NCBI RefSeq assembly: GCF_019749295.1
Contig: NZ_JACWFG010000016.1
Span: 1-64,000 of the forward strand
From: Neobacillus niacini
Lineage (GTDB): Bacteria > Bacillota > Bacilli > Bacillales > Cytobacillaceae
Direction of reading: 5' to 3'
DNA length: 64,000 nucleotides
Shown: positions 52,827 through 60,820 of the stretch, one piece after another
Numbering within the stretch: the first letter of the stretch is position 1
Layout of the letters: every line of letters begins with the position of its first letter
Translations under genes and position numbers: made by a program
Notes under the pieces: model-generated
The model's database searches: none
What the model was told of the DNA's origin: nothing
Seen by the model: only the letters and a program-made list of their open reading frames with translations

Positions 52827-53387
52827 ATGAAGATTAAGGAATTCATTGTGGTGGAGGGGAAAGATGATACCACCACGATTAAACGAGCTGTTGATGCAGA
52901 TACGATTGAAACCAATGGTTCTGCCATTAATGAAGATACTATCGAAAAAATCAAAAGAGCACAAAAAACAAGAGGGGTTATTATCTTCACCGATCCCGAT
53001 TATCCCGGAGAAAAGATTAGAAAGACAATTTCGGAAAGAGTACCTGGATGCAAGCATGCTTTCCTGCCGAAGGAAAACGCGATTGCGAAAAATGGAAAAG
53101 GGCTTGGTGTTGAGCATGCTTCATTAGAGGCCATCCAGAATGCACTAAAGGATGCACAAATCATGTCGGACTCAATTAAAGAGGAAATTACACAAGAGGA
53201 TTTAATTATTGCAGGACTCATTGGCGGAGCTGGCTCTAAAGAGCGTAGAATCATGTTGGGAAAACTTTTGAAAATTGGATATACCAATGGAAAACAGCTT
53301 TATAAGAGGTTGATGATGTTCCAAATCAGCAGACAGGAATTTGCAGAGGCACTTGCAGCGGTTATACAGGAGGAAAATAATGAATAA
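52827..53387 (+). CDS. rnmV: Ribonuclease M5
   Basis: 186 residues, Toprim domain: acidic motif VVEGKDD at 8-14 and FTDPDYPG. Matures 5S rRNA from its precursor. ATG 52827 has GGAGG 6 bases upstream; a longer in-frame start at 52755 is rejected. The last 8 bases overlap the ksgA start, so the two are translationally coupled. Confidence 0.94.
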   Translation: MKIKEFIVVEGKDDTTTIKRAVDADTIETNGSAINEDTIEKIKRAQKTRGVIIFTDPDYPGEKIRKTISERVPGCKHAFLPKENAIAKNGKGLGVEHASLEAIQNALKDAQIMSDSIKEEITQEDLIIAGLIGGAGSKERRIMLGKLLKIGYTNGKQLYKRLMMFQISRQEFAEALAAVIQEENNE

Positions 53388-54258
53388 AGATATTGCTACC
53401 CCGATTCGAACAAGAGCCATACTCGAAAAATACGGATTTTCTTTTAAGAAAAGTCTGGGCCAGAACTTTTTAATTGATACAAATATTTTACATAGAATTG
53501 TTGATTTTGCCGACTTGGGTGAAAATTCAGGGGCAATCGAAATTGGTCCTGGTATTGGTGCTCTTACAGAACAGCTTGCCCGGAGGAGTAAGAAAGTTGT
53601 TGCTTTTGAAATTGACCAAAGGCTGCTGCCGATTTTGTCAGACACTCTTTCTCCTTATGAAAATGTAAAAATTATTCATAAAGATATTTTAGAGGCAGAT
53701 GTTCAAGAAGTTATTGATAATGAATTTAATGATATTAATGACCTTATGGTTGTTGCTAATCTTCCTTATTACGTTACAACTCCGATTATTATGAAGCTGC
53801 TGGAGGAACAAATTCCAATACGCGGTATCGTATGTATGCTTCAAAAAGAGGTCGCAGACCGCATTTCAGCCAAGCCGGGTACTAAGGAGTATGGATCGCT
53901 TTCCATCGCTGTACAGTACTATACAAAGGCAGAGACAGTGATGATTGTCCCAAAGACAGTTTTTGTTCCTCAGCCGAATGTTGATTCAGCTGTTATTCGA
54001 TTAACAAGAAGGGACCAGCCGGCAGTTATCGTAAAAGATGAAAAATTCTTTTTCCAAGTAACCCGGGCAAGCTTTGCGCAAAGACGAAAAACATTACTAA
54101 ATAATCTAACTAGTCAGCTGCAGGATGGGAAACAGAAGAAGGAAGAAATCATAGCTGCGCTAAACGCAGCAGGAATTGAACCGTCAAGAAGAGGGGAAAC
54201 ACTCTCTGTTGAGGAATTTGGGCGTTTAAGTGATGAATTATATACCTATTTTCAATAG
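53380..54258 (+). CDS. ksgA: 16S rRNA dimethyladenosine transferase
   Basis: 292 residues, SAM-dependent RsmA/KsgA. Motif I EIGPGIGALTEQLA, catalytic NLPYYVTTPI, and QKEVADRISAKPGTKEYGSLS. Dimethylates two adenosines near the 3' end of 16S rRNA. ATG 53380 follows AGGAGGAAA inside the rnmV 3' end; an upstream in-frame start is rejected. A clean terminator follows. Confidence 0.95.
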   Translation: MNKDIATPIRTRAILEKYGFSFKKSLGQNFLIDTNILHRIVDFADLGENSGAIEIGPGIGALTEQLARRSKKVVAFEIDQRLLPILSDTLSPYENVKIIHKDILEADVQEVIDNEFNDINDLMVVANLPYYVTTPIIMKLLEEQIPIRGIVCMLQKEVADRISAKPGTKEYGSLSIAVQYYTKAETVMIVPKTVFVPQPNVDSAVIRLTRRDQPAVIVKDEKFFFQVTRASFAQRRKTLLNNLTSQLQDGKQKKEEIIAALNAAGIEPSRRGETLSVEEFGRLSDELYTYFQ

Positions 54259-54281
54259 ACCTTTATGGTCTATTTTTTTTT
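54254..54281 (+). terminator. Terminator of rnmV-ksgA
   Basis: AATAGACC (54254-54261) pairs with GGTCTATT (54267-54274), followed by a T run; it overlaps the ksgA stop codon. Confidence 0.88.
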
Positions 54282-54298
54282 GGCTATAGCTGTCCATT

Positions 54299-54327
54299 CA
54301 CCAAAAGATGTGTAGTTGCATAGCCTA
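54299..54327 (+). promoter_or_regulatory. Sigma-K promoter of yabG
   Basis: CACC (54299-54302), 16 bases, CATAGCCTA (54319-54327): full match to the sigK consensus MACM-N16-CATANNNTA. yabG is a late mother-cell gene in B. subtilis. Confidence 0.78.
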
Positions 54328-54383
54328 TCAAAGAGAAAAATTTATTGGAAGGCCTATATGCTGGTCTTATTGGAGTGAAGGCA

Positions 54384-55268
54384 GTGGAAATAAAAATGAT
54401 GGATATTGTCGGCAGACGGTCCTATAACTGCGATATTCTATTCCGAGTGATTGATATTCAAATACTAAATGGCCAGAGATTTGCAGTCCTTTACGGTGAG
54501 GATATTCGCTTAGTGGCAGATGCGCCTTACGAAGATTTAGTCGTTATTAACAAAAATGTGAGATCGAGGATTATCCAGGAATACAAAACCCTAGAGGAGC
54601 AATCCTTCAAACTATTTGCACAGGACGTAGATCTAATTAAGCAAAGGCAGGATTATGAAGCGACTGGAGGCTATGTACAGCCCGCCAATTACTTTCAAAT
54701 CCCAGGGAAGGTTCTTCACTTAGATGGAGACCAGGACTATCTACAAAAATGTATGACATTATATGAAAAAATTGGTATTCCTGTCTATGGTATACATTGT
54801 AATGAAAAAGAAATGCCAAATAAAATTGGCAGCCTGCTTGATCAATATCGTCCTGATATACTAGTTATTACCGGTCATGACGCCTATTCTAAGTCTAAGG
54901 GGAAAATAACAGATATTAATGCATACCGCCACTCAAAGCATTTCGTTCAAACCGTTAAGGAGGCACGGAGGAAGATCCCTCATTTAGATCAACTCGTTAT
55001 TTTTGCAGGTGCCTGCCAATCTCACTTTGAATCCTTGATACATGCTGGTGCAAACTTTGCAAGTTCTCCCTCGCGAATTAACATACATGCACTAGATCCC
55101 GTTTATATCGTAGCGAAAATAGGCTTTACGCCGTTTATGGAGAGTATCAATGTTTGGGATGTCTTACGAAACACACTTACAGGAGAAAAAGGACTAGGAG
55201 GCATCGAAACAAAAGGAGTCTTACGAACAGGGATGCCTTACAATCCTGTCCAGGATGAAGAGTCATAA
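54384..55268 (+). CDS. yabG: Sporulation-specific spore-coat protease YabG
   Basis: 294 residues. An N-terminal SH3-like part (MEIKMMDIVGRRSYNCDILFRV) precedes the protease domain with LVITGHDAYSK, HSKHFVQTVKEAR and FAGACQSHFESLIHAGANFASSPSR; the His and Cys in these motifs are the likely catalytic pair. It processes coat proteins before transglutaminase crosslinking. GTG 54384 is chosen: GGAG lies 8 bases before it; the longer open frame to 54345 lacks a site. Confidence 0.9.
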   Translation: MEIKMMDIVGRRSYNCDILFRVIDIQILNGQRFAVLYGEDIRLVADAPYEDLVVINKNVRSRIIQEYKTLEEQSFKLFAQDVDLIKQRQDYEATGGYVQPANYFQIPGKVLHLDGDQDYLQKCMTLYEKIGIPVYGIHCNEKEMPNKIGSLLDQYRPDILVITGHDAYSKSKGKITDINAYRHSKHFVQTVKEARRKIPHLDQLVIFAGACQSHFESLIHAGANFASSPSRINIHALDPVYIVAKIGFTPFMESINVWDVLRNTLTGEKGLGGIETKGVLRTGMPYNPVQDEES

Positions 55269-55302
55269 GTCCCTTTGGAAAAAATAAGGGCTTATTTTTT
55301 TT
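55265..55302 (+). terminator. Terminator of yabG
   Basis: ATAAGTCCCTT (55265-55275) pairs with AAGGGCTTAT (55286-55295) with one bulged T; eight T's follow. Confidence 0.82.
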
Positions 55303-55376
55303 ACACACATAATATCCATAATTAAGGTAATCCTAATGATTGTTGAAATTTGGGAGAAAAAGTAGAAGAAAAGATA

Positions 55377-55406
55377 TTGACAATCATTTTGTCGGACTGA
55401 TATAAT
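55377..55406 (+). promoter_or_regulatory. veg promoter 1 (sigma-A)
   Basis: TTGACA (55377-55382), 18 bases, TATAAT (55401-55406): both hexamers perfect. Confidence 0.8.
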
Positions 55407-55419
55407 TTTATGTTTTTAT

Positions 55420-55449
55420 TTGACAGGGACTATGTCAGTGTGATATACT
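55420..55449 (+). promoter_or_regulatory. veg promoter 2 (sigma-A)
   Basis: TTGACA (55420-55425), 18 bases, TATACT (55444-55449), 43 bases downstream of promoter 1. Tandem strong promoters fit the very high expression of veg in B. subtilis. Confidence 0.78.
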
Positions 55450-55470
55450 TTACACAGTGAGGTGGACCGA

Positions 55471-55734
55471 ATGCCAAAAACCTTAGCCGATATTAAAAAG
55501 GCTCTTGATTCAAATTTAGGGAAAAGATTGTTGCTCAAGGCAAACGGAGGACGTAGAAAGACAATCGAACGATCAGGCGTATTAGCCGAAACGTACCCTT
55601 CGGTTTTTGTAATCGAGTTAGATCAAGAAGAGAATTCATTTGAACGAGTTTCTTACAGCTATGCTGATGTACTTACCGAAACAGTTCAAATAACCTTCTA
55701 TGAAGATGCAGCAGGAAACATAGCTTTAAGTTAG
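55471..55734 (+). CDS. veg: Veg protein (biofilm formation stimulator)
   Basis: 87 residues, nearly the length of B. subtilis Veg (86). MPKTLADIKKALDSNLGKRLLLKANGGRRKTIERSGVL is the conserved core. In B. subtilis Veg stimulates biofilm matrix genes by opposing SinR; mechanism not certain. ATG 55471 has GAGGTGG 6 bases upstream. Own promoters and terminator. Confidence 0.93.
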   Translation: MPKTLADIKKALDSNLGKRLLLKANGGRRKTIERSGVLAETYPSVFVIELDQEENSFERVSYSYADVLTETVQITFYEDAAGNIALS

Positions 55735-55754
55735 AATATAGGGCAATTTTTTAG

Positions 55755-55784
55755 GGCAGAAAATCATCTGATTTTCTGCCTTTT
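55755..55784 (+). terminator. Terminator of veg
   Basis: GGCAGAAAAT (55755-55764) pairs with ATTTTCTGCC (55771-55780), followed by TTTT. Confidence 0.88.
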
Positions 55785-55805
55785 GCTTTACCATTAAATA
55801 AATAT

Positions 55806-55834
55806 TAATGAAATAAACTCTAGATAACATACTA
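55806..55834 (+). promoter_or_regulatory. Candidate sigma-G promoter of sspF
   Basis: TAATG (55806-55810; consensus GNATR with one mismatch), 17 bases, CATACTA (55828-55834; consensus CATNNTA). sspF is expected to be forespore-expressed. Confidence 0.6.
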
Positions 55835-55868
55835 ATAGTGCTGTGGTGTGATAAAAGGGGTTGTTTAG

Positions 55869-56054
55869 ATGGCAAGAAGAAGAGGTGTTATGTCTGCTCA
55901 ATTTAAAGAGGAACTTGCGAAAGAGCTTGGTTTTTATGATGTCGTTCAAAAAGAAGGATGGGGCGGCATTCGAGCAAAAGACGCAGGAAATATGGTGAAA
56001 AGAGCGGTTGAATTAGCTTCAGAGCAACTTATGAAAAACAACAGGAAGACTTAG
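55869..56054 (+). CDS. sspF: Small acid-soluble spore protein, alpha/beta type (SspF)
   Basis: 61 residues. Contains the two SASP segments: MSAQFKEELAKELGFYD and WGGIRAKDAGNMVKRAVELA. Coats forespore DNA and protects it from UV and hydrolysis; cleaved by Gpr at germination. AAAAGGGG precedes the ATG by about 8 bases. Its place between veg and ispE is as in B. subtilis. Confidence 0.92.
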   Translation: MARRRGVMSAQFKEELAKELGFYDVVQKEGWGGIRAKDAGNMVKRAVELASEQLMKNNRKT

Positions 56055-56134
56055 AAGAAGCACCCGCGGCAGCCAAAAGTTGATATGCGGCACTTGCTTC
56101 CCATTATTAAACAAAACAGACACCATACCACGGC

Positions 56135-56165
56135 AAGGCCAGGAGAAAGAATCCCTGGCCTTTAA
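56135..56165 (+). terminator. Terminator of sspF
   Basis: AAGGCCAGG (56135-56143) pairs with CCTGGCCTT (56154-56162), short T run. Confidence 0.8.
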
Positions 56166-56253
56166 ATATTATTAATAGACTTTTTTCCTATCAGAAGTTT
56201 TGTGGTAAAATAGGGAAAAATAAATGAACGATATAGAAGTGTAGGTGGGCGTA

Positions 56254-57123
56254 GTGAAGCTTTTAGTAAAAGCACCAGCCAAAATTAATTTATCTTTGGA
56301 TGTTTTATATAAGCGTCCTGATGGTTTTCATGAAGTTGAAATGATCATGACGACGATTGATTTGGCAGACCGAGTGGAACTGACATTATTAGAGCAGGAT
56401 AAAATACATATACTATCTCATAACCGATATGTACCTGATGACCAGCGGAATTTGGCCTATCAGGCAGCACAATTGTTGAAGGATCGATACCAAGTAAAAA
56501 AAGGTGTCCAAATTACAATTGAAAAAACAATTCCTGTTGCTGCTGGACTGGCTGGAGGAAGCAGTGATGCTGCTGCAACGCTTAGAGGTCTTAATAAACT
56601 GTGGGACCTCGGGTTAACATTGGATGAATTAGCTAGTCTTGGTTCTGAAATCGGATCAGACGTGTCGTTTTGTGTGTATGGTGGTACCGCTTTAGCCAAA
56701 GGGAGAGGAGAAATGATTACGGACCTTCCTGCCCCGCCCACTTGCTGGGTAATTTTGGCCAAGCCTTTCATTGGTGTATCAACCGCGGAGGTTTATCGAC
56801 GGTTAGATTTAAAGGGAATGAAGCACCCCAATATAAACGAAATGGTTAAGGCCATTGAAAACAATGATTATCAAAGTGTATGTGAAAATGTCGGCAATGT
56901 CTTAGAAGACGTTACGTTAAAACTTCATCCAGAGGTAGCACAAATCAAGGAGCAAATGAAGCGGTTCGGTGCCGACGCTGTTCTAATGAGTGGAAGCGGA
57001 CCAACGGTTTTTGGAATTGTGCAGCACGATTCACGAATGCATCGGATTTACAATGGTCTTAGAGGATTTTGTGATCAAGTTTTTGCTGTGAGAATGCTTG
57101 GAGAGCGTCATACTCTTGATTAA
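56254..57123 (+). CDS. ispE: 4-diphosphocytidyl-2-C-methyl-D-erythritol kinase
   Basis: 289 residues, GHMP kinase of the MEP isoprenoid pathway. Substrate-site KAPAKINLSLDV, ATP motif PVAAGLAGGSSDAAATLRGLN and C-terminal LMSGSGPTVFG. GTG 56254 gives MKLLVKAPAKINLS, the same length as B. subtilis IspE; GTG 56245 is less likely because it overlaps the GGTGGG site. Confidence 0.95.
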   Translation: MKLLVKAPAKINLSLDVLYKRPDGFHEVEMIMTTIDLADRVELTLLEQDKIHILSHNRYVPDDQRNLAYQAAQLLKDRYQVKKGVQITIEKTIPVAAGLAGGSSDAAATLRGLNKLWDLGLTLDELASLGSEIGSDVSFCVYGGTALAKGRGEMITDLPAPPTCWVILAKPFIGVSTAEVYRRLDLKGMKHPNINEMVKAIENNDYQSVCENVGNVLEDVTLKLHPEVAQIKEQMKRFGADAVLMSGSGPTVFGIVQHDSRMHRIYNGLRGFCDQVFAVRMLGERHTLD

Positions 57124-57166
57124 AAACGGACAATAGTGATATTCTATTATTAGAATATTCGTCTTT
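57122..57166 (+). promoter_or_regulatory. Candidate pair of PurBoxes before purR
   Basis: AAAAACGGACAAT (57122-57134) and, inverted, AATATTCGTCTTT (57154-57166) resemble AWWWCCGAACWWT with 2 and 3 mismatches. Inverted pairs of this kind are PurR control sites; autoregulation of purR is known in B. subtilis. The 19-base gap is slightly longer than usual. Confidence 0.4.
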
Positions 57167-57177
57167 GGGGGATTGTT

Positions 57178-58008
57178 ATGAAGTTTCGCCGCAGTGAACG
57201 ATTGATTGATATGACAAGTTATTTACTTGATCATCCGCGCCAGCTTGTACCACTCACCTTTTTCGCTGAACGTTACTCTTCTGCGAAATCTTCCATTAGT
57301 GAAGATCTAGCAATCGTTAAGGAGACCTTTGAACAAAGAGGAATTGGAACCTTACAAACCGTTCCAGGTGCAGCCGGTGGAGTTAAATTCTTTGTCAGCG
57401 TAAGTGATGAAGAGGCAAAACCTTTTGTAGATGAGTTATGTTCGTTAATTGCCCACCCAGATCGACTTTTACCAGGGGGATACTTATATTTAACGGACAT
57501 ATTAGGTAATCCATCTATTGTTCAAAAAGCGGGCAGGATTATTGCATCCGCTTATGTAAATACAAAAATTGATGTAGTCATGACCGTGGCAACGAAGGGG
57601 ATTCCACTTGCTTATGCTGTTGCGAGCCAATTAAATACACCCGTTGTCATTGTAAGAAGAGACAGTAAGGTGACCGAAGGCCCGACCGTAAGTATCAACT
57701 ATGTTTCTGGGTCAGCAAAGAGAATTCAGACGATGGTGCTTTCAAAAAGAAGTTTGGCTCAGGGTTCAAGGGTCTTAGTTGTTGACGACTTTATGAAAGC
57801 AGGGGGAACCGTAATGGGTATGATCAGCCTGCTAGAGGAATTTAATGCTCAAGTAGCTGGTATAGCTGTTTTGGTTGAAGCTGAAAAAATTGAAGAACGC
57901 CTCGTTGATGAGTACAAATCACTAGTTAAACTAACGGATGTAGATGTTAAGGAAAAGAGGATTTCTGTTAAAGAGGGTAACTACTTTAAACGCCGAACGG
58001 AGGAATAA
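57178..58008 (+). CDS. purR: Purine operon repressor PurR
   Basis: 276 residues. N-terminal winged helix (about 1-74) and C-terminal phosphoribosyltransferase-like domain with the PRPP motif VLVVDDFMKAGGT (about 199-211). PRPP and (p)ppGpp modulate its DNA binding at purine genes. GGGGGATT precedes the ATG. ridA starts 3 bases after the stop, so the two form an operon. Confidence 0.96.
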   Translation: MKFRRSERLIDMTSYLLDHPRQLVPLTFFAERYSSAKSSISEDLAIVKETFEQRGIGTLQTVPGAAGGVKFFVSVSDEEAKPFVDELCSLIAHPDRLLPGGYLYLTDILGNPSIVQKAGRIIASAYVNTKIDVVMTVATKGIPLAYAVASQLNTPVVIVRRDSKVTEGPTVSINYVSGSAKRIQTMVLSKRSLAQGSRVLVVDDFMKAGGTVMGMISLLEEFNAQVAGIAVLVEAEKIEERLVDEYKSLVKLTDVDVKEKRISVKEGNYFKRRTEE

Positions 58009-58010
58009 AA

Positions 58011-58385
58011 ATGAAAGTTGTTCAAACGAATCAAGCGCCTGCTGCTATAGGGCCATATTCCCAAGGTATCATCGTAAATAATCTCTTTTATAGTTCTGGT
58101 CAGATACCACTAACTGCGCAAGGGTTAATGATTGAGGGCGGTATAAAAGAACAGACACATCAAGTTTTTAAAAATCTAGATGCTGTGCTATCAGCAGCAG
58201 GGGCATCCTTTGAAACCGTTGTAAAGGCCACTGTTTTTATTAAGAGTATGGATGACTTTGCAGCAATAAACGAAGTATATGGTGAATACTTTTCAACCAA
58301 TAAACCAGCACGCTCTTGTGTAGAGGTAGCCCGGCTGCCAAAAGACGCCCTAGTTGAAATCGAAGTAATCGCGCTCGTGAAATAA
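58011..58385 (+). CDS. ridA: RidA-family 2-iminobutanoate/2-iminopropanoate deaminase (YabJ)
   Basis: 124 residues, trimeric RidA fold: AIGPYSQGI, FYSSGQIPLT, and the active-site RSCVEVARLPKDALVEIEVIA with the conserved arginine-containing R-x-C-V-E-V. Clears reactive imines from PLP enzymes; in B. subtilis YabJ is also needed for PurR function. Translationally close to purR. Confidence 0.95.
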   Translation: MKVVQTNQAPAAIGPYSQGIIVNNLFYSSGQIPLTAQGLMIEGGIKEQTHQVFKNLDAVLSAAGASFETVVKATVFIKSMDDFAAINEVYGEYFSTNKPARSCVEVARLPKDALVEIEVIALVK

Positions 58386-58430
58386 TTAAAGGGTTCTGTT
58401 TTTTTCGGGTAAGTTCATATTAATAAACTT

Positions 58431-58460
58431 GACGTATGAATTGGCATACGTCTTTTTATT
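58431..58460 (+). terminator. Terminator of purR-ridA
   Basis: GACGTATG (58431-58438) pairs with CATACGTC (58445-58452), followed by TTTTTATTTT. Confidence 0.88.
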
Positions 58461-58554
58461 TTCTTTCCCGTTTTTGAGTACCAATTTTATAATCTTAATA
58501 AGCTGCTGATTCCCGCAGTTATCGGTTTGGGGATCAAGAACAGGATTCAGTTGC

Positions 58555-58747
58555 TAAATAGACGGATAATTTCCGTTTAATTAATAAATATAATTAAGAA
58601 AAGCATAAATAGACGGAGAAATTCCGTCTATTTACTCGTTAAGTTTGAAAATAGGCGATTTTGCTTCGCATAAACGGAAAAACTCCGCTTATTTACCCCC
58701 GTTACGAGCTACATACTACATTTAACCGGAAAATCTCCGTTTATTTT
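58555..58747. repeat. Cluster of four short degenerate palindromes
   Basis: Four related inverted repeats in a gap without genes: 58555-58583, 58607-58633, 58670-58692 and 58721-58747. Copy 2 is perfect: AAATAGACGGA / TCCGTCTATTT around GAAAT. The others keep ACGGA or CCGGA on the left and TCCG on the right around a 4-5-base AT-rich centre. No T runs typical of terminators follow. Repeat and spacing suggest a small mobile or protein-binding intergenic repeat family. Confidence 0.75.
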
Positions 58748-58872
58748 ACCTTTTCTGTTTACTCTATTAAGGACAAGGCATCTTATTTATCACTATCCAT
58801 CTAGTAATATATCTGATTTTTATAAATGTTCATTATTTTGCCTAAAATATTTTAAAAAATATTAAATTAAAA

Positions 58873-58902
58873 GAAGGATTTACTAGATTCGCTGTTGAAT
58901 TA
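58873..58902 (+). promoter_or_regulatory. Sigma-H promoter of spoVG
   Basis: GAAGGATTT (58873-58881), 12 bases, GTTGAATTA (58894-58902): full match to RNAGGAWWW-N11-12-RNNGAATWW. The strongly AT-rich stretch just upstream (about 58790-58870) resembles the AbrB-bound region of B. subtilis spoVG. Confidence 0.87.
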
Positions 58903-58942
58903 ATAACACTAGCTTTTTAACATAAGAAAAGGGTGTGAGCAC

Positions 58943-59233
58943 ATGGAAGTAACAGACGTAAGATTACGCCGCGTCAACACGGACGGTCGTATGAGAGCGA
59001 TTGCATCAATTACACTAGACAATGAATTCGTTGTTCATGACATCCGCGTTATTGACGGAAACAATGGTTTATTTGTGGCTATGCCAAGTAAACGTACTCC
59101 TGATGGAGAATTTCGTGATATTGCGCATCCAATCAACTCTGGAACACGCGGTAAAATCCAAGAAGCTGTCTTGGCTGAGTATCACCGATTAGGTGAATTA
59201 GAAGTCGAGTTTGAAGAAGCCGGAGCTTCCTAG
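58943..59233 (+). CDS. spoVG: Septation/regulatory protein SpoVG
   Basis: 96 residues; MEVTDVRLRRVNTDGRMRAIASITLDNEFVVHDIRVIDG is the conserved SpoVG core. Involved in asymmetric septation in Bacillus and acts as a nucleic-acid-binding regulator in other Firmicutes. GGGTGTGAG precedes the ATG. Monocistronic between a sigH promoter and a terminator. Confidence 0.97.
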   Translation: MEVTDVRLRRVNTDGRMRAIASITLDNEFVVHDIRVIDGNNGLFVAMPSKRTPDGEFRDIAHPINSGTRGKIQEAVLAEYHRLGELEVEFEEAGAS

Positions 59234-59250
59234 AAGAAACTAAACAACCT

Positions 59251-59283
59251 AGAGCCTACTACACAAGTAGTGCTCTTTTTTTA
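59251..59283 (+). terminator. Terminator of spoVG
   Basis: AGAGCCTACT (59251-59260) pairs with AGTAG-t-GCTCT (59266-59276, one bulge), followed by TTTTTTT. Confidence 0.82.
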
Positions 59284-59359
59284 TGCCTCGCAGCTCTCCT
59301 CCTTTATTCAACCGCTAATTTTTTCAAAATAACAAATTCAGACACATTTCTTACATTCC

Positions 59360-59388
59360 TTGAAATGACTGACTAATTACGTTAATAT
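59360..59388 (+). promoter_or_regulatory. Candidate sigma-A promoter of glmU
   Basis: TTGAAA (59360-59365), 17 bases, TAATAT (59383-59388). Confidence 0.45.
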
Positions 59389-59426
59389 TTTTAATGGATA
59401 AAAAGGTAAAATTGGAGGACATAAAC

Positions 59427-60800
59427 ATGACCAATCGTTATGCTGTGATTTTGGCCGCAGGACAAGGTACCCGGATGAAATCAAAGCTTTATAAAGTATT
59501 ACACCCTGTTTGCGGTAAGCCGATGGTTCAACATGTAGTGGATCAAGTCAAAAAGTTAAATATTCAAGAGATGGTTACCGTAATTGGCCATGGAGCTGAA
59601 ATGGTAAAAGCACAATTAGGGGATGAAAGTCATTATGCCCTTCAAAGTGAACAGCTTGGGACGGCACATGCAGTTATGCAGGCACAGCAAAGCTTAGAGG
59701 GTAAAGATGGTGTTACCATTGTTGTTTGTGGTGATACACCTCTAATTAAGGCAGAAACGATGGAGTCATTATTTAAACATCATGAAGAATTATCTGCAAA
59801 AGCAACAATTCTGACGGCTAGTATTGAAGACCCAACAGGATATGGCCGTATTATAAGAAATGATAATGGTCTTGTCGAGAAAATTGTTGAGCATAAAGAT
59901 GCAACAGAAGCAGAGCGAGAAATAAATGAAATTAATACTGGAACGTATTGCTTTGATAATGCTGCTTTGTTCGAAGCCTTAAAGAAGGTTTCAAATGATA
60001 ATGTACAAGGCGAATTCTACCTGCCGGATGTCGTTGAAATTCTTAAAAATCAAGGCGAAGTGGTTACTGCATACCAAACAAATGATTTGGAAGAAACGCT
60101 GGGTGTTAATGACAGAGTTGCTTTGTCAGAAGCAGAAAGAATCATGCGCAAACGTATTAATGAAAATCATATGCGAAACGGAGTTACGATTATTGATCCT
60201 GCTAATACATACATTGAATCAGATGTAGTGATTGGTCAGGATACCACTATTCTTCCAGGTACAATCTTAAAAGGTAGAACTGTAATTGGGGCAGATTGTC
60301 AAATTGGACCAAACTCAGAAATTGATACATGTGAGGTAGGAAATGAAACGGTAATCCGTCAATCTGCAGCCTATAACAGCGAGATTGGATCTTTAGTGAA
60401 TATTGGTCCATTTGCTCACATTAGACCGGATTCAACAATTCATGATGAAGTAAAAATCGGAAACTTTGTTGAAATCAAAAAGGCAGTCTTCGGTAAGGGA
60501 AGTAAGGCTTCACACCTAAGCTATATTGGTGATGCTGAGGTCGGCAGCGATGTTAATATCGGCTGTGGTTCAATAACTGTTAACTATGATGGGAAAAATA
60601 AATTTCTAACGAAGATTGAAGATGGCGTTTTTATTGGCTGTAATTCTAATCTGGTAGCTCCTGTTACCATCGGAAAAGGTGCATACGTAGCTGCAGGTTC
60701 AACTGTAACAAAAGATGTTCCTGGTAATGCATTGGCCATTGCACGAGCACAGCAGGTTAACAAAGAAAATTATGTCGATAAGTTAAATCTGAAAAAATAG
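59427..60800 (+). CDS. glmU: Bifunctional UDP-GlcNAc pyrophosphorylase / glucosamine-1-phosphate acetyltransferase
   Basis: 457 residues. N-terminal uridyltransferase domain (about 1-230) with LAAGQGTRMKSKLYKVLHPVCGKPM, linker, and C-terminal left-handed beta-helix acetyltransferase (about 250-457) with hexapeptide repeats (e.g. IGPFAHIRPDS, KIGNFVEIKKA, IGCGSITVNYDG). Makes UDP-GlcNAc for peptidoglycan. ATG 59427 has TTGGAGGA 7 bases upstream; an earlier in-frame ATG at 59394 is poorer. Confidence 0.97.
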   Translation: MTNRYAVILAAGQGTRMKSKLYKVLHPVCGKPMVQHVVDQVKKLNIQEMVTVIGHGAEMVKAQLGDESHYALQSEQLGTAHAVMQAQQSLEGKDGVTIVVCGDTPLIKAETMESLFKHHEELSAKATILTASIEDPTGYGRIIRNDNGLVEKIVEHKDATEAEREINEINTGTYCFDNAALFEALKKVSNDNVQGEFYLPDVVEILKNQGEVVTAYQTNDLEETLGVNDRVALSEAERIMRKRINENHMRNGVTIIDPANTYIESDVVIGQDTTILPGTILKGRTVIGADCQIGPNSEIDTCEVGNETVIRQSAAYNSEIGSLVNIGPFAHIRPDSTIHDEVKIGNFVEIKKAVFGKGSKASHLSYIGDAEVGSDVNIGCGSITVNYDGKNKFLTKIEDGVFIGCNSNLVAPVTIGKGAYVAAGSTVTKDVPGNALAIARAQQVNKENYVDKLNLKK

Positions 60801-60820
60801 GTAGAATATTGGAGGGCAAT

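Noticed and set aside
53202..53645. 147-codon minus-strand open frame across rnmV and ksgA
   Set aside because: Lies antisense to two certain genes, with no start signal and low-complexity translation.
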